Origin: JAEUQQ01 sp963697285
GTDB taxonomy: Bacteria; Acidobacteriota; Vicinamibacteria; Vicinamibacterales; JAFNAJ01
Direction of reading: 5' to 3'
Length of the DNA: 64,000 bases
Assembly (NCBI GenBank): GCA_963697285.1
Contig: CAVONI010000011.1
Coordinates: 1,054,001 to 1,118,000, forward strand
Shown: positions 16,981-25,804 of the stretch, one piece after another
Position numbering within the stretch: position 1 is the stretch's first letter
How the letters are laid out: every line of letters starts with the position of its first letter
Made by a program: the position numbers and the translations under genes
Notes under the pieces: model-generated
What the model was told of the DNA's origin: nothing
The model's database searches: none
Seen by the model: only the letters and a program-made list of their open reading frames with translations

Positions 16981-18379
16981 CGGGCGCCCCGAGCGCCTTC
17001 AACTCCTGCATCGCCTCGCCCGCGTAGATGGCCAGGCGCTGCATGTGGGGTAGCGTGTCGCGGCAGCCGGTGAACCCGAAGTGGATCCGGCCCGCGTAGC
17101 TGAGGCACGTCACGTTCAGCGCCTGCCCGTGAGACAGGAGCGAAATCGGGTACATCGCCTCGAGTTTCGCGCCGTTCAGGTAGAGGGAATGGTCCGGGCC
17201 CGGCACGTTCGAGATCGTCACGTTGAACACCGGGCGCACCCAGCCGCCGATCCCGATCAGGATCGACGCGATGTGCGGCGCCATGATCGCGATCGTGTAT
17301 TGCGTGAGCGCGGCGGGCGACAGGCCCTGCAGCTGCTGCTTGGCCGCTGCCGTCGACGCCTTGATCGCCGCGAGCCGCCGCCCCGGGTCGTCGCAGTCGG
17401 TGGCCAGCGTCGCGCAGATGAACGTGATCGCCGTGCCCGTCTCCTCGTCGTCGGCGGGGCGCACGTTCACCGGCAGGCCCGCGGTCAGCGACGCCGGCGG
17501 CAGCGCGCCGCCCCCCAGCAGGAACCGCCGCAGCGCGGTGCTGCAGACGGCCAGCAGGACGTCGTTGACCGTGCAATCAGTTGCCTTCGCCACGGCCCTC
17601 ACGTCGGCGAGGTCCAGGTCCTGCGTGGCGAAGCGCCGTTGAGCGGTGACGCGGCCGTTGAGCACCGACCACGGACAGGCGAGCGGCGCGATGAGCGGAT
17701 CGCCCTCACGCCAGGCGGCGGATACGAGGCGGCCCAGCGCCAGCGAGACCTCTCCCGCCGCGGCCGCCTGCTGGAACGCCGCGTCGAAAGCGGCGCTCAC
17801 CCCGTCGACGATCGAGGGCTCGTCGGGCTCCGCGGCGGAGGGCGGCCGCTCCGGCCAGGGTTGTGCCCAGGGCGCCGGCATGTCCGTCGTCGCCGGGTCG
17901 GTCGCGAGCGCACGCTGGAGCAATCGCATGCCGCTCACGCCATCGATCAGCGAGTGGTGCATCTTCGTGTAGACCGCGAAGCGGCCACCCTGCAGCCCTT
18001 CGATGAAGTGGCACTCCCACAGCGGTCGGGTGAAGTCCAGCGGCTGGCTGTGCAGGCGCGAAATCAGCACGCCGAGCTCGCGCTCGCCGCACGGCCGCGG
18101 CAGCGCCGAGTGGCGGACGTGATGATCCAGGTCGGGGGCGTCATCGGTCGTCCACGACGGGAGCGCGCGATCGAGCAAGCCGCTGGCCAGCCTCTTGTTC
18201 CAGGGGGAGGAGAGTCGGGTGCCTGTCTTGAACGCCCGCACCATCGCGCCCACGTAGTCGTCCGGAGCCCCCTCGGGCAGCGAGAACAGCTGGAGCACGC
18301 CCACGTGCATCGGGGTTTCGCGCGAGTCGACGAACAGCCAGGCGGCGTCCAGTGGACCGATCAGAGCCATGCCCGCCAT
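16883..18379 (-). CDS. wax ester synthase / diacylglycerol acyltransferase (WS/DGAT)
   Basis: 498 residues. The catalytic HHxxxDG motif is present as KMHHSLIDGVSGM (about residue 140). PLWECHFIEGL precedes it, and the C-terminal half has the family block around NDVLLAVCSTALRRFL and FNVTISNVPGPDHSLYLNGA. These enzymes esterify fatty alcohols or diacylglycerol with acyl-CoA to make storage lipid at the inner membrane. The last ~25 residues are Arg-rich and unlike the family, suggesting the natural stop has been lost or the frame drifts at the end. Confidence 0.88.
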   Translation of the reverse strand: MAGMALIGPLDAAWLFVDSRETPMHVGVLQLFSLPEGAPDDYVGAMVRAFKTGTRLSSPWNKRLASGLLDRALPSWTTDDAPDLDHHVRHSALPRPCGERELGVLISRLHSQPLDFTRPLWECHFIEGLQGGRFAVYTKMHHSLIDGVSGMRLLQRALATDPATTDMPAPWAQPWPERPPSAAEPDEPSIVDGVSAAFDAAFQQAAAAGEVSLALGRLVSAAWREGDPLIAPLACPWSVLNGRVTAQRRFATQDLDLADVRAVAKATDCTVNDVLLAVCSTALRRFLLGGGALPPASLTAGLPVNVRPADDEETGTAITFICATLATDCDDPGRRLAAIKASTAAAKQQLQGLSPAALTQYTIAIMAPHIASILIGIGGWVRPVFNVTISNVPGPDHSLYLNGAKLEAMYPISLLSHGQALNVTCLSYAGRIHFGFTGCRDTLPHMQRLAIYAGEAMQELKALGAPVTPESSPRGAAGARDGGRRRTGRRAPARARAR

Positions 18380-18424
18380 CTTCGCACGGCGCGAGGGCGT
18401 TCGTAGGGCAACGCGACGGCGCGT

Positions 18425-18541
18425 CTACCCGGTGTCCCGTTCGGAAGGCCGCGGGGCCGGTGACGCGAGGCCGAGCCACCAGAGTCCGGCGAGCGCCACG
18501 GCCGCGACGATGGCGGTCCGGGCGCGGCGCACGATACGCAT
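18425..18541 (-). CDS. possible small single-pass membrane peptide
   Basis: 38 residues, starting RIVRRARTAIVAAVALAGLW: a basic end, one membrane-length helix and a proline-rich tail. It lies just upstream of and in line with the acyltransferase gene. There is no family resemblance; support is only start, composition and position. Confidence 0.3.
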   Translation of the reverse strand: MRIVRRARTAIVAAVALAGLWWLGLASPAPRPSERDTG

Positions 18542-18569
18542 GTCGTCCGGTAAGCACAACTCATCCGCA

Positions 18570-18932
18570 TCAGCCCATCCAGTGCTGCCAACGCGCACCC
18601 GCGAACAGCAGCCCCACGACGAACAGCCAGCCGAAGATCACCTTGTTGTGGCGGGCGAGCCAGAGCGGCAGGTAGATGTCGAAGTTGTCGGCGCGGTCGT
18701 CGGTGTAGCGAGCAGCCACGCGAGTCAGCGGGCAGCGCATGCCATTGACCGCCAGGATGCCGATCTCGACGAACACGATGGCGGCGAGCACGGCAACATC
18801 CGCGAAGTCGCCGCGCCACGCAGCCACCGGAAGGGCGAGAATGCATCCTGCGAAGAACGCCCAGGCCACCGTGTGGACGAGCTTCACGACACGCAGAGCC
18901 ACGGCCGGCTGATGCCCTGATCTCAGTCGCAC
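18570..18932 (-). CDS. small membrane protein with RCPLT/NFDIYLP motifs
   Basis: 120 residues with three membrane helices (KLVHTVAWAFFAGCILALPV, VAVLAAIVFVEIGILAVNG, KVIFGWLFVVGLLFAG). The polar segment between helices 2 and 3 contains RCPLTRVAARYTDDRADNFD and IYLPLWLARHN, which looks conserved and functional. I cannot name the family with certainty. The start is 1 bp from the stop of the DUF488 gene, so the two are coupled. Confidence 0.65.
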   Translation of the reverse strand: MRLRSGHQPAVALRVVKLVHTVAWAFFAGCILALPVAAWRGDFADVAVLAAIVFVEIGILAVNGMRCPLTRVAARYTDDRADNFDIYLPLWLARHNKVIFGWLFVVGLLFAGARWQHWMG

Positions 18933-18933
18933 G

Positions 18934-19326
18934 TCATACGTCCTGGAGCCTGGCCCCCTTCTCCTGCAGGAGCGCCCTGAGCACGGAGCGGTGACAGTGG
19001 TCCTCGTCTTCGCAGTAGCACCCCACCGAGAAGTCTGCGTGGTGTGAGAGCGCGGCCAGCAACTCGATGGCGTGGTCGTTGTCGGGGCTGGCCATCTCGG
19101 CTCGGTACTTCCTCGTAAACGCCTGCCACTGCGCCGGGGTCTTCGCCTGCTGCCCGAGCTTCATGGTTTCGACACTCGGCGCCAGGTTGGGAAACCAGAC
19201 GTCGTACCAGTTCTGCGAGGCGAACTGGGCTTTCGGCACACCGCGCGGCGGGCGACGAACCGTTCCGATGCGTGTGCCCTCGTGGCTTGCCCTGGCGCTT
19301 CCCAGGCGGACGACACGAATGGCCAT
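18934..19326 (-). CDS. DUF488 family protein
   Basis: 130 residues from the ATG at 19326, with a GAGGAG ribosome site just upstream. The family features are WYDVWFPNLAPS, a central KTPAQWQAFTRKYRAEM helix and the cysteine/histidine cluster SVGCYCEDEDHCHRSVLRAL, which could bind metal. The biochemical role of DUF488 proteins is not established. The gene overlaps neither neighbour and belongs to a same-strand run of short genes. Confidence 0.85.
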   Translation of the reverse strand: MAIRVVRLGSARASHEGTRIGTVRRPPRGVPKAQFASQNWYDVWFPNLAPSVETMKLGQQAKTPAQWQAFTRKYRAEMASPDNDHAIELLAALSHHADFSVGCYCEDEDHCHRSVLRALLQEKGARLQDV

Positions 19327-19339
19327 GGTCAACTCCTCG

Positions 19340-19834
19340 CTACTTCGCGAGCCTCAGGTAGGTGATCAGATCGGTGTTCGGAGGTGTCACACCCAGCTGG
19401 CGCAGCTGCGTCGCGATCTGGCCCCGATGATACGTGGAGTGATTGACCACGTGCCGGATCAGTCCACTGAGCCGCTCGGTGTAGATCTGCCCTGCCAGGT
19501 TGCGGTAGGTGACCACGTGTTCCAACGCGGCGTCCGAGAGGCTGTACAGGAACGCCGTGCGCTCGGCCTCTACGGCCGCGAGTCGCCCCTCCAGTTCGCG
19601 AAGGCTCGGATGTGCCACCCATGCGGGAATCGCGGTCGGACTCTCGCCTCGCCACCGGCGAAGCCAGATCCACTCGGCGGCGACGATGTGCGCGAGCGTC
19701 GCGCCGACCGAAGGGAAGCTGCTGGCCACGAGGGCACCGAGTTGCTCATCCGACAGGCTCTCGGCGGCGGCAAACACCAGGGCATTCGCCCACGATCCGT
19801 ACGCCACGAGTTCCCTGGCCTCAACGGTCGTCAT
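19340..19834 (-). CDS. DinB-family protein
   Basis: 164 residues forming a four-helix DinB/YfiT bundle. The likely metal-binding histidines are in GATLAHIVAAEWIWLRRW and in RHVVNHSTYHRGQIATQLRQ. Members act as thiol or sugar transferases or have unknown roles; this one sits beside a second DinB-like gene. The ATG at 19834 opens on VEARELVAYGSWANA, a normal first helix. Confidence 0.85.
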   Translation of the reverse strand: MTTVEARELVAYGSWANALVFAAAESLSDEQLGALVASSFPSVGATLAHIVAAEWIWLRRWRGESPTAIPAWVAHPSLRELEGRLAAVEAERTAFLYSLSDAALEHVVTYRNLAGQIYTERLSGLIRHVVNHSTYHRGQIATQLRQLGVTPPNTDLITYLRLAK

Positions 19835-19956
19835 GGTTTATTGCCTCCCCGGGCAGTCCGGTGAATGCCCTGCACCCGGCACATGATGGCACGAGCGACG
19901 GGCAATCGGCCCTCCCAAGTTTGCGCCAACCGTGCGTCCGGTGGCACACGTTCGCG

Positions 19957-20499
19957 TCACGTCGCGCCGGCGTCCGTTCCGTTGACAGGGCCGGGCGGCT
20001 GGGGCGGCTGGTCGGCGCGCCACCAGGCATCGGGCGCGACTGGAGCCGGTTGGTGCCTGCTCACGTTGTCGGCCCGAATCGCCGCGTGAATGAAGTTCTC
20101 TGAGGGCACCGGTACCCCCGCCAGGCGGCGGAGCATCGCAAGTTGGCCGACGTGCGTCATTGCGTCGCCGAGCGGTCCCTGGAGCAACTGCTCGTCGGTG
20201 AGACCGCACGCCAGGTGCGGGTCGCCAAGATCGTTCGACAGGGTGCCGAGGACCACATGGAATCGCTCGACCTCCTCGGCGAACGTCGGGAGCCGTGGCG
20301 GCGCGTAGTCACCTCCATGAAAGAAGGTGCGCGCGTATCCGGCCAGTCCGGTCATGTGCCACAGCAACTCGTGTGGCGTGCGCGTGTTCGGCCCGGCGCA
20401 GAACTCGCCGAACCCTGCCGGTGCGTCTCGCAGTGCCTTCTGCGTGCGATACGCGATGGCCGCAAGGAAGTGCTGCAACAGGTGTCGTGATTCAGTCAT
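19957..20499 (-). CDS. DinB-like protein
   Basis: 180 residues from the ATG at 20499. The helix ESRHLLQHFLAAIAYRTQKA, the TPHELLWHMTGLAGYARTFF segment and DAMTHVGQLAMLRRLAG fit a DinB bundle with histidines at the expected positions. The C-terminal ~30 residues are Pro-rich. It may be a duplicate of the gene at 19340 but is clearly diverged. Function unknown. Confidence 0.75.
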   Translation of the reverse strand: MTESRHLLQHFLAAIAYRTQKALRDAPAGFGEFCAGPNTRTPHELLWHMTGLAGYARTFFHGGDYAPPRLPTFAEEVERFHVVLGTLSNDLGDPHLACGLTDEQLLQGPLGDAMTHVGQLAMLRRLAGVPVPSENFIHAAIRADNVSRHQPAPVAPDAWWRADQPPQPPGPVNGTDAGAT

Positions 20500-20563
20500 G
20501 GCGACCCCACCATGCGAGCATCCGCACAACTGACGCTCAATGTGATCCATCGCGCAGCGACCG

Positions 20564-21538
20564 TCACTGCGCGAGGTTTAGCGGGCTGATGCCGGCATCC
20601 AACGCGAAGCTCGATCCGACCGCGCCGACCACCGCGGTCTGCCGGGTCAGGCCCAGCATCGTCCGAAGCCGGTAAACGGCCTCGATTCCGGTGCAGTGGG
20701 CGCCCAGCAGGTAGCGGACGCCGAACGCCTTCAGCTTGTTTGCGGTCCATTCCAGGGTCGCATCGCTGGCCGCAAACAGGTGGAACCCGCCGATGGCGGC
20801 CACCACTGGCGCCTCGCGCACGATCTTGCGGGCGTACTCCATGGTGTTGACGACGCCGGCATGACCGCACCCACTGATGACCACCAGGCCGTCTGCGGTA
20901 TCGATCACCACCGAGGCATCTTCGGCGACGATATCCTCGACCAGCCCGCCTGCCGTCTGGATGCGTCCGGTGCCGCTCCAGTTGCGTTCGGGATACTGCC
21001 GCGGCACGGGCCCGGTGAGCCACACCGCCGGCAGGAGTTCGGTCGGGCCGGCATGCTCGACGAACTGGCCGCCAAGCGCCTCGTACGCGGCCTTCATCGG
21101 CAACAGGCCGTTGCCTTCCGAGCCGTTGGCGCCAGGCCGTCGATCGAAGATGCCACGCGCCACGTGTGCGCGCGAGAGCGCCTTGGGGTTCTTCTTCGCC
21201 AACTCCCGTCGAAGCGTCACGAGCCCGGCGGTGTGATCACCGTGATTGTGCGTGATGACCAGGTCGGTCACGTCAGACAGGTCGATGCCGAGTTCGCTCG
21301 CGTTGCGGAGCACGGTCTCGGGCCGCTCGCCCGTGTCGAGCAACAGACGCCGGCCATCGACGTCGAGTAGCGCGGCAAAGCCCCACTCACCGATGCCTCG
21401 ACCGGGGTTCCCAGCCAGCATGGTCGAGAGCACGGTGACCTTGACGGCTCGCGCTGGCTCGGCCATCACGCGGAGCGGCGAACCGACGGTGAAGAGTCCG
21501 ATCACAACGGCCACCGACCCAACGTGAAGCTGCCGCAT
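20564..21538 (-). CDS. secreted metallo-beta-lactamase-fold hydrolase
   Basis: 324 residues from the ATG at 21538, followed by a signal peptide (QLHVGSVAVVIGLFTVGSPL). The zinc site is THNHGDHTAG; further MBL motifs are EWGFAALLDVDGRRLLLDTG, VVISGCGHAGVVNTMEYARK and LGAHCTGIEA. The SGCGHAG block is typical of the COG1237 group related to methanopterin-type phosphate synthases, though the export signal suggests a periplasmic role. Substrate unknown. Confidence 0.85.
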   Translation of the reverse strand: MRQLHVGSVAVVIGLFTVGSPLRVMAEPARAVKVTVLSTMLAGNPGRGIGEWGFAALLDVDGRRLLLDTGERPETVLRNASELGIDLSDVTDLVITHNHGDHTAGLVTLRRELAKKNPKALSRAHVARGIFDRRPGANGSEGNGLLPMKAAYEALGGQFVEHAGPTELLPAVWLTGPVPRQYPERNWSGTGRIQTAGGLVEDIVAEDASVVIDTADGLVVISGCGHAGVVNTMEYARKIVREAPVVAAIGGFHLFAASDATLEWTANKLKAFGVRYLLGAHCTGIEAVYRLRTMLGLTRQTAVVGAVGSSFALDAGISPLNLAQ

Positions 21539-21680
21539 CCTCACACTCCCTTGTGGCGCACTTCTGCCCCGCCTCACAAATATTGGATGGCGCAAGCATA
21601 CAGCGCCGACGGGCTGGCGTCTCCCACGAGCACGCTCCTCGCGAGCATTCGAACTGCGCGGACACGTCCACGGCGGCACG

Positions 21681-22322
21681 CTACGACCAGACGGCCTTCG
21701 TACGCTTCAACCACTCACCGCGGTCGGCGAGACCGACCAGGCCGCCATTGACGGCCCTCGTCACCTTCCGCAGGTTGTCGAGATCGGCGCAGGCGTTGCA
21801 GCCGCGCGCGGCCCACTCGACCGCAGCCACCTCCAGGCTCCATCGCGCGCTGATGACCTCGTCCGGGGTTGCGACGAAGTCGGGAGCCGCGGGATCGACG
21901 CGCCGCAACCGCGCGGTGACGTCGCGGTAGCTGTCGTGGCCGGTGATCTGCAACAGCCCCCGGCCACGGTAGGTGAACCCGCTGTTCGGGGCCGTGTTGC
22001 CCATGCGGCCACCGTAGACCTCGTTTGCAAGCTTCTGCGGATTGTGCGCGTAGCGCAGCGGGTCGAGCGGCCCGATGGGCTTGAAGCGCGAGGGCCACAC
22101 CTTGGGCAGCCGTTCGGCGCTGTAGTTCAGGTTCTCGAACTGGATCATCAACCCGCCGGACTCGTGCAGCACCTGCGCCATGAAGTGCGCGAGCCGAAGC
22201 CCCGATGCCGTGATGCCACTCCGGTCGAGGACGGCCTGCCCCTGCTGAAAGGCGTCGCGGTACGACGAGCGCGCGCTTGGCGCGAGAAGCAGCAACTGGC
22301 TCAGCGTGACGCTGAAGGGCAT
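21681..22322 (-). CDS. GH19 chitinase/lysozyme-type endolysin
   Basis: 213 residues. The catalytic glutamate region is AHFMAQVLHESGGL with the second acid near FENLNYSAERL. The family block GNTAPNSGFTYRGRGLLQIT is intact. There is no signal peptide, which is usual for phage endolysin-like GH19 enzymes. It should cut the glycan of peptidoglycan. No holin or other phage gene is near, so it looks like a stray acquisition rather than a prophage. Confidence 0.9.
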   Translation of the reverse strand: MPFSVTLSQLLLLAPSARSSYRDAFQQGQAVLDRSGITASGLRLAHFMAQVLHESGGLMIQFENLNYSAERLPKVWPSRFKPIGPLDPLRYAHNPQKLANEVYGGRMGNTAPNSGFTYRGRGLLQITGHDSYRDVTARLRRVDPAAPDFVATPDEVISARWSLEVAAVEWAARGCNACADLDNLRKVTRAVNGGLVGLADRGEWLKRTKAVWS

Positions 22323-22403
22323 GTGCGTGTCCTGCCGAGTTCGGTTGGCGGTTCGGGGTTGCGTGCTCTTTGCCGTGACTCTGTTGCCGTGACTCTGTTG
22401 CCG

Positions 22404-22880
22404 TTACTCTCGGATGCTCATGGCATCAGCCGCATCCATCTTCGGCTTGAGCTGTGCCAGGTTCGCCTTCGCGAACGCGATGTTGGCGGGCGAAGCGATG
22501 ATGCTCGGGCCAGCGGGGCGTCCCTGGGCCAGCATCAGCGCCATTCGCAACGCCGGCAGCCCCACCACGTAATCCTGTGCGGTCAGGCCATTCTTCTTGA
22601 GGACCTCCATCGCCTTCGGGTCCTTCTCCAGGTCGGTGCGGCGTTCGGCCTGAGTCATCCTCATCGACGTGACCACGCGGTCCTGGAAGTCGGGCAGCGC
22701 CACCATGTACTTCGTCATCGCCTCCATCGCCACGATCAACTGGTTGGCTCGCGGCAACGTGAGCTGGTAGTCGAGGATTGCCTGGCGGTCATCGGACGAC
22801 ATCTTCGAGGCCTGTCCGCCCGCCAGGTCGCCGGCAAGCCCGAGGCCTGCCACGACGACTAAAACGACTGTCTTGCGCAC
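22404..22880 (-). CDS. secreted helical protein of unknown function
   Basis: 158 residues from a GTG at 22880, chosen for the strong GGAGG site and the signal peptide that follows (RKTVVLVVVAGLGLAGDLAG). The mature part is helical and charged, with RQAILDYQLTLPRANQLIVA and several Met residues. No motif recognised. It lies 88 bp from the next minus-strand gene, with a similar secreted architecture. Confidence 0.65.
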   Translation of the reverse strand: MRKTVVLVVVAGLGLAGDLAGGQASKMSSDDRQAILDYQLTLPRANQLIVAMEAMTKYMVALPDFQDRVVTSMRMTQAERRTDLEKDPKAMEVLKKNGLTAQDYVVGLPALRMALMLAQGRPAGPSIIASPANIAFAKANLAQLKPKMDAADAMSIRE

Positions 22881-22968
22881 GGCTCCTCCTTCTGCGTCTG
22901 GCGCGGCAAGGCGCCACGGACGCGACGCTACGACGGCGCAGGCACCTGGTGGCACGTCGGGGCTCCGC

Positions 22969-23550
22969 TCAGCCTCCCATCGAGATGCGCTTCTCCTGCT
23001 GCCGCTCGAGCAGCACCTGGCCGTACTTCATGTCGATGACCTTCCACCCCTGGTCCACGGCACTCTTCAACTCCCGATGGAACGTCTCGGTGCGAGCCGC
23101 AGTGATCGTCATGTATTCGAACACCTCGGACGAGTTCGGTGTCTTCTCCATGACGACGACGTTGTTGGTGTTGAAGATGGTGAACCCCTTCTTGAGCATC
23201 GCGGTGTGCGGCACGGTCCGGTACCCCTCGACGGCCGCTGTGTTCATCTCCTTGTCGCCGGTCTTCGTCGAGAACGTCGCCACCAACCGGTACTGAAAGA
23301 CGTCCGGGGGCGTCGCCGCGCGCTGCATCAGCGCCTGCACCCGTCCGCCGTCCTCCGACGTGGTCGACATCAAGAGCCGGAATCCCTGGCTGGCGGCGCT
23401 GTTGAGTTCCTGCTCGAACGTCGACAGTTTCAGGACTTCCAGGACGAGGTACTGTTGGTCGGGATCAACCGTGACCTGCTGGGCAGGTGCGGTCGACGCC
23501 GACACGAGGAACACGACCATCCCAAGTGCTGGCATGATGCGACGTCTCAT
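22969..23550 (-). CDS. secreted protein with two DUF4177-like repeats
   Basis: 193 residues from the ATG at 23550 with a GGAGG ribosome site. The signal peptide is RRRIMPALGMVVFLVSASTA. The mature protein contains two related units, one around TFEQELNSAASQGFRLLMST and one around FHRELKSAVDQGWKVIDMKY, a pattern seen in DUF4177-type domains. Function not known. Upstream lies a dispersed repeat with a -10-like box on the same strand, which may drive it. Confidence 0.65.
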   Translation of the reverse strand: MRRRIMPALGMVVFLVSASTAPAQQVTVDPDQQYLVLEVLKLSTFEQELNSAASQGFRLLMSTTSEDGGRVQALMQRAATPPDVFQYRLVATFSTKTGDKEMNTAAVEGYRTVPHTAMLKKGFTIFNTNNVVVMEKTPNSSEVFEYMTITAARTETFHRELKSAVDQGWKVIDMKYGQVLLERQQEKRISMGG

Positions 23551-23691
23551 GTTCCCTCCTCGAATGTTGCCGGTTCGGGCCCGGGGTGCGTCGAATCGGG
23601 GCGTCACGCGAGCATCGCTGCGTAAGGGCGCCGCGGAGACCGGCCCGTGCCCTGGCGAAGATGTGGTGGATGGACTCCGCACGCGCTATCG

Positions 23692-23804
23692 ACGTAGCGC
23701 AGCGGACCGCCGGCGGTTGGCATGTGAGCGTCGGTCTCATGCGAGTCCTTGCCCCTGCGATTGCCTGCCTGCGCGTCAGGTCCTACGGCTCTACTATAGC
23801 GAAT
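23692..23804 (-). repeat. dispersed ~113-bp repeat with -10-like box, copy 1
   Basis: On the minus strand it starts TTCGCTATAGTAGA and continues through GGCAGGCAATCGCAGGGG and ATGAGACCGACGCTC to CATGCCAACCGCCGGC. Roughly three quarters of the positions match a second copy at 37082-37200. Both copies point the same way and lie upstream of a minus-strand gene, so they may carry a promoter or leader. Confidence 0.6.
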
Positions 23805-23831
23805 TGGCGGCCGCCTGGGAGACTTTCCGTG

Positions 23832-24575
23832 TCACCCGCCGGGCCTGCGCCCGTTGACGATCACGGGCAACCGCCCCGCCCATCTGTCCCACGTTGCAGC
23901 ATCTGTCACCAGGTCGCACATGAAGTTCGCAACGTTCGCCATGCTGGTACTGCCTGGCTTGAAGAGGCTGCTCACGAGGTGCTCATGCAGCGAGTAGGCC
24001 GAACCACTACCCTCCAGGAGGCTGTCCGGTCGCACCGCGACCCACTGGACGAGCGGATTGCCCGCTCCGATCTGCCCATGGAGGAAGTCCGCGGCTCGCT
24101 GGTTGTCGCTCGCCGGTGGGACCAGGCCGCGGAGAAGCCACAAGAGCACCTTCTCGAGCGTGCCGCGCCGCTCATCGGGCGCGCCAGGGTGATAGACCGA
24201 CACGCTGCTCATGAGGATGTACTTCACCGGCGCATCCGGCTGCCACTGTCGGATCGCGTCACACAGTCGCGCCGTGGCCTGCGTCACGAGATCATGCGGC
24301 GGCCCGAACACTCCCCTGAGGCTGATGACGTGACCGAGGCACGAGATGACGGCATCGCAGCCGCGAACGCACGCAACAAGCTCCTCGGCGCTGAGTGACA
24401 GGAGATCGGCCTCGACGACCATCAGCCGCGGATGATCAGCAACTCCCTGCGTTAGTCGACCGGCTGACCGCACGATCCCGCGCACGCTGACTCCTCGCTC
24501 CAGGAGTTCCGAGAGGACGCGCCGCCCCGTGCGTCCTGTGCCTCCGACGAGAAGAACGGTCTTTCCTGTCGGCAC
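23832..24575 (-). CDS. NAD(P)-binding atypical SDR / NmrA-like protein
   Basis: 247 residues. The Rossmann glycine motif is VLLVGGTGRTGRRVLSELLE, with a basic RGIVRSAGR after the second strand suggesting NADP(H). CDAVISCLGHVISL and KYILMSSVSVYHPG give the rest of the fold. It lacks a canonical YxxxK pair in the usual place, so it may bind the cofactor for regulation rather than catalysis. Role unknown; neighbours give no clue. Confidence 0.82.
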   Translation of the reverse strand: MPTGKTVLLVGGTGRTGRRVLSELLERGVSVRGIVRSAGRLTQGVADHPRLMVVEADLLSLSAEELVACVRGCDAVISCLGHVISLRGVFGPPHDLVTQATARLCDAIRQWQPDAPVKYILMSSVSVYHPGAPDERRGTLEKVLLWLLRGLVPPASDNQRAADFLHGQIGAGNPLVQWVAVRPDSLLEGSGSAYSLHEHLVSSLFKPGSTSMANVANFMCDLVTDAATWDRWAGRLPVIVNGRRPGG

Positions 24576-24824
24576 CTGCGATCACTTTCTCGCTGATAAC
24601 TCTAACGGCCGCCTCACGTCATGCGCGGAGGATCACGCCGATCACGGCTCAGTATCGCCACGACGAGGAACGCTGTGCCCATTGTCTCTCCTCGATGCTG
24701 TCCCTGCAGCCCTGTTCGCGTCGCCTGATGCTTGAGCCACGTTGCCCGCGGCTTGGCGCTCCTACTCCTCCGGCCAGATGGCCCAGCCACGTCGGCTCAC
24801 AGGGGAGGTTTTAGCCAGGCCGCG

Positions 24825-25290
24825 TCACCTGATGGCGATGGCCACACAATAGACTCCCCAGAGATTGGCCGCGGCGTGGAAGACGAGGCCGATTCGCCAG
24901 TTCTTCTTGATCATGACAATGAAGGCGATTGGAACGAATGCCACGAAGATGCGCCGGCACATTTCCCGGAAAGTAGAAGTGGTACAGGGCAAACAGGAGC
25001 GCGTTGACAACGGGGGCCCTCCATCCCCAATGCGCCATTCGTGGAAGAAGAAACCCGAGGGGAAGTACGCCTCCTCGACAACTGGCGCAACCACGCCGGC
25101 GAGAACCACCGCACCGCCCGTGGACTCGGACGCAGGTTCAGGGGCGACGGTTGACCCGCTCTCGAGGAGCGCTTGCTGTGCAGGCCCCATGACCGGAAGC
25201 CAGCCAGCACCTGTGCGTCAAGACCAGGATGATCTGATGGGCAATTGTCCTCGATGCGCTGACTAGCCCCAACGAGGTAAGCGACCAGAA
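24825..25290 (-). pseudogene. CPBP-family intramembrane protease, frameshifted
   Basis: Pieces in different minus-strand frames assemble into one CPBP (CAAX/Abi) protease: VVLAGVVAPVVEEAYF (the EE motif), then HWGWRAPVVNALLFALYHFY (FxxxH), then FVAFVPIAFIVMIKKNWRIG and LVFHAAANLWGVY (third motif). At least two frame changes, near 25,080 and 24,960, break it. The protein would be a membrane glutamic-type protease. Decay and assembly error are both possible. Confidence 0.7.
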
Positions 25291-25299
25291 GCACCGACC

Positions 25300-25800
25300 A
25301 GCCGATGTCGCGTTCGCGTTCCGCCGCTCACGTAGAGAGTGGCTGCGAAGTCCAGGCCGAGCTGGTCGTTCCAGTTGCGCCCGAGGTCATAGACGGTCTC
25401 CGGAAGCGCCACGACGCCGGGCACCTCGACGGGCGACGAGCGCACACTCGGAAGGCCATGAGGAGGGCCAGGTATCCCGTCATCCCAGAACCGCTTCGCA
25501 GGCCGATGAAGTGAAGGATCGCCTCACCTGCCACGCGGCCGTCTTCGACGTCGAGTCGGATGGCCTCCCCGGTCTGGGGCGAGTGCGTGTCGAGCCGCCC
25601 GTCGCCAACAAGACGAGGATCGAACGACCATCCCAGATCACGAGATCGGGGACCAGGTGCGAGCTCGCGATCACAACGAAGTCCGTCTCGACTGCCGAGA
25701 TCGGGTGGACCTCGCTTGCTCTCTTTGTGGACATCCATTCGAGAGTCGTCCTCGCTGATTCGCCGACCGGGACGGGAGCATCTGGCCGCCGGCAGCACAC
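25300..25800 (-). pseudogene. degraded or frame-broken unknown gene
   Basis: Protein-like stretches occur in three minus-strand frames in order: ISAVETDFVVIASSHLVPDL (near 25,700), AIRLDVEDGRVAGEAILHFI (near 25,530) and VEVPGVVALPETVYDLGRNW (near 25,420). They may be parts of one gene joined by two frame changes. No family recognised. Part may belong to the N-terminus of the adjacent CPBP protease. Confidence 0.4.
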
Positions 25801-25804
25801 GCGG

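Noticed and set aside
21681..22322. Prophage remnant around the GH19 gene
   Set aside because: No holin, tail, capsid, integrase or terminase gene is nearby; a single endolysin-like gene is not enough.
23692..23804. tRNA or attC in the dispersed repeat
   Set aside because: No cloverleaf with GTTCGAATC-type T loop and no paired R boxes could be drawn.
24598..24760. Possible fifth attC upstream of the SDR gene (CGTTAGAG on the minus strand)
   Set aside because: The R' box ends in G instead of a pyrimidine, no R'' partner and no G-CAG/CTG arm were found. Position is right but the structure is missing.
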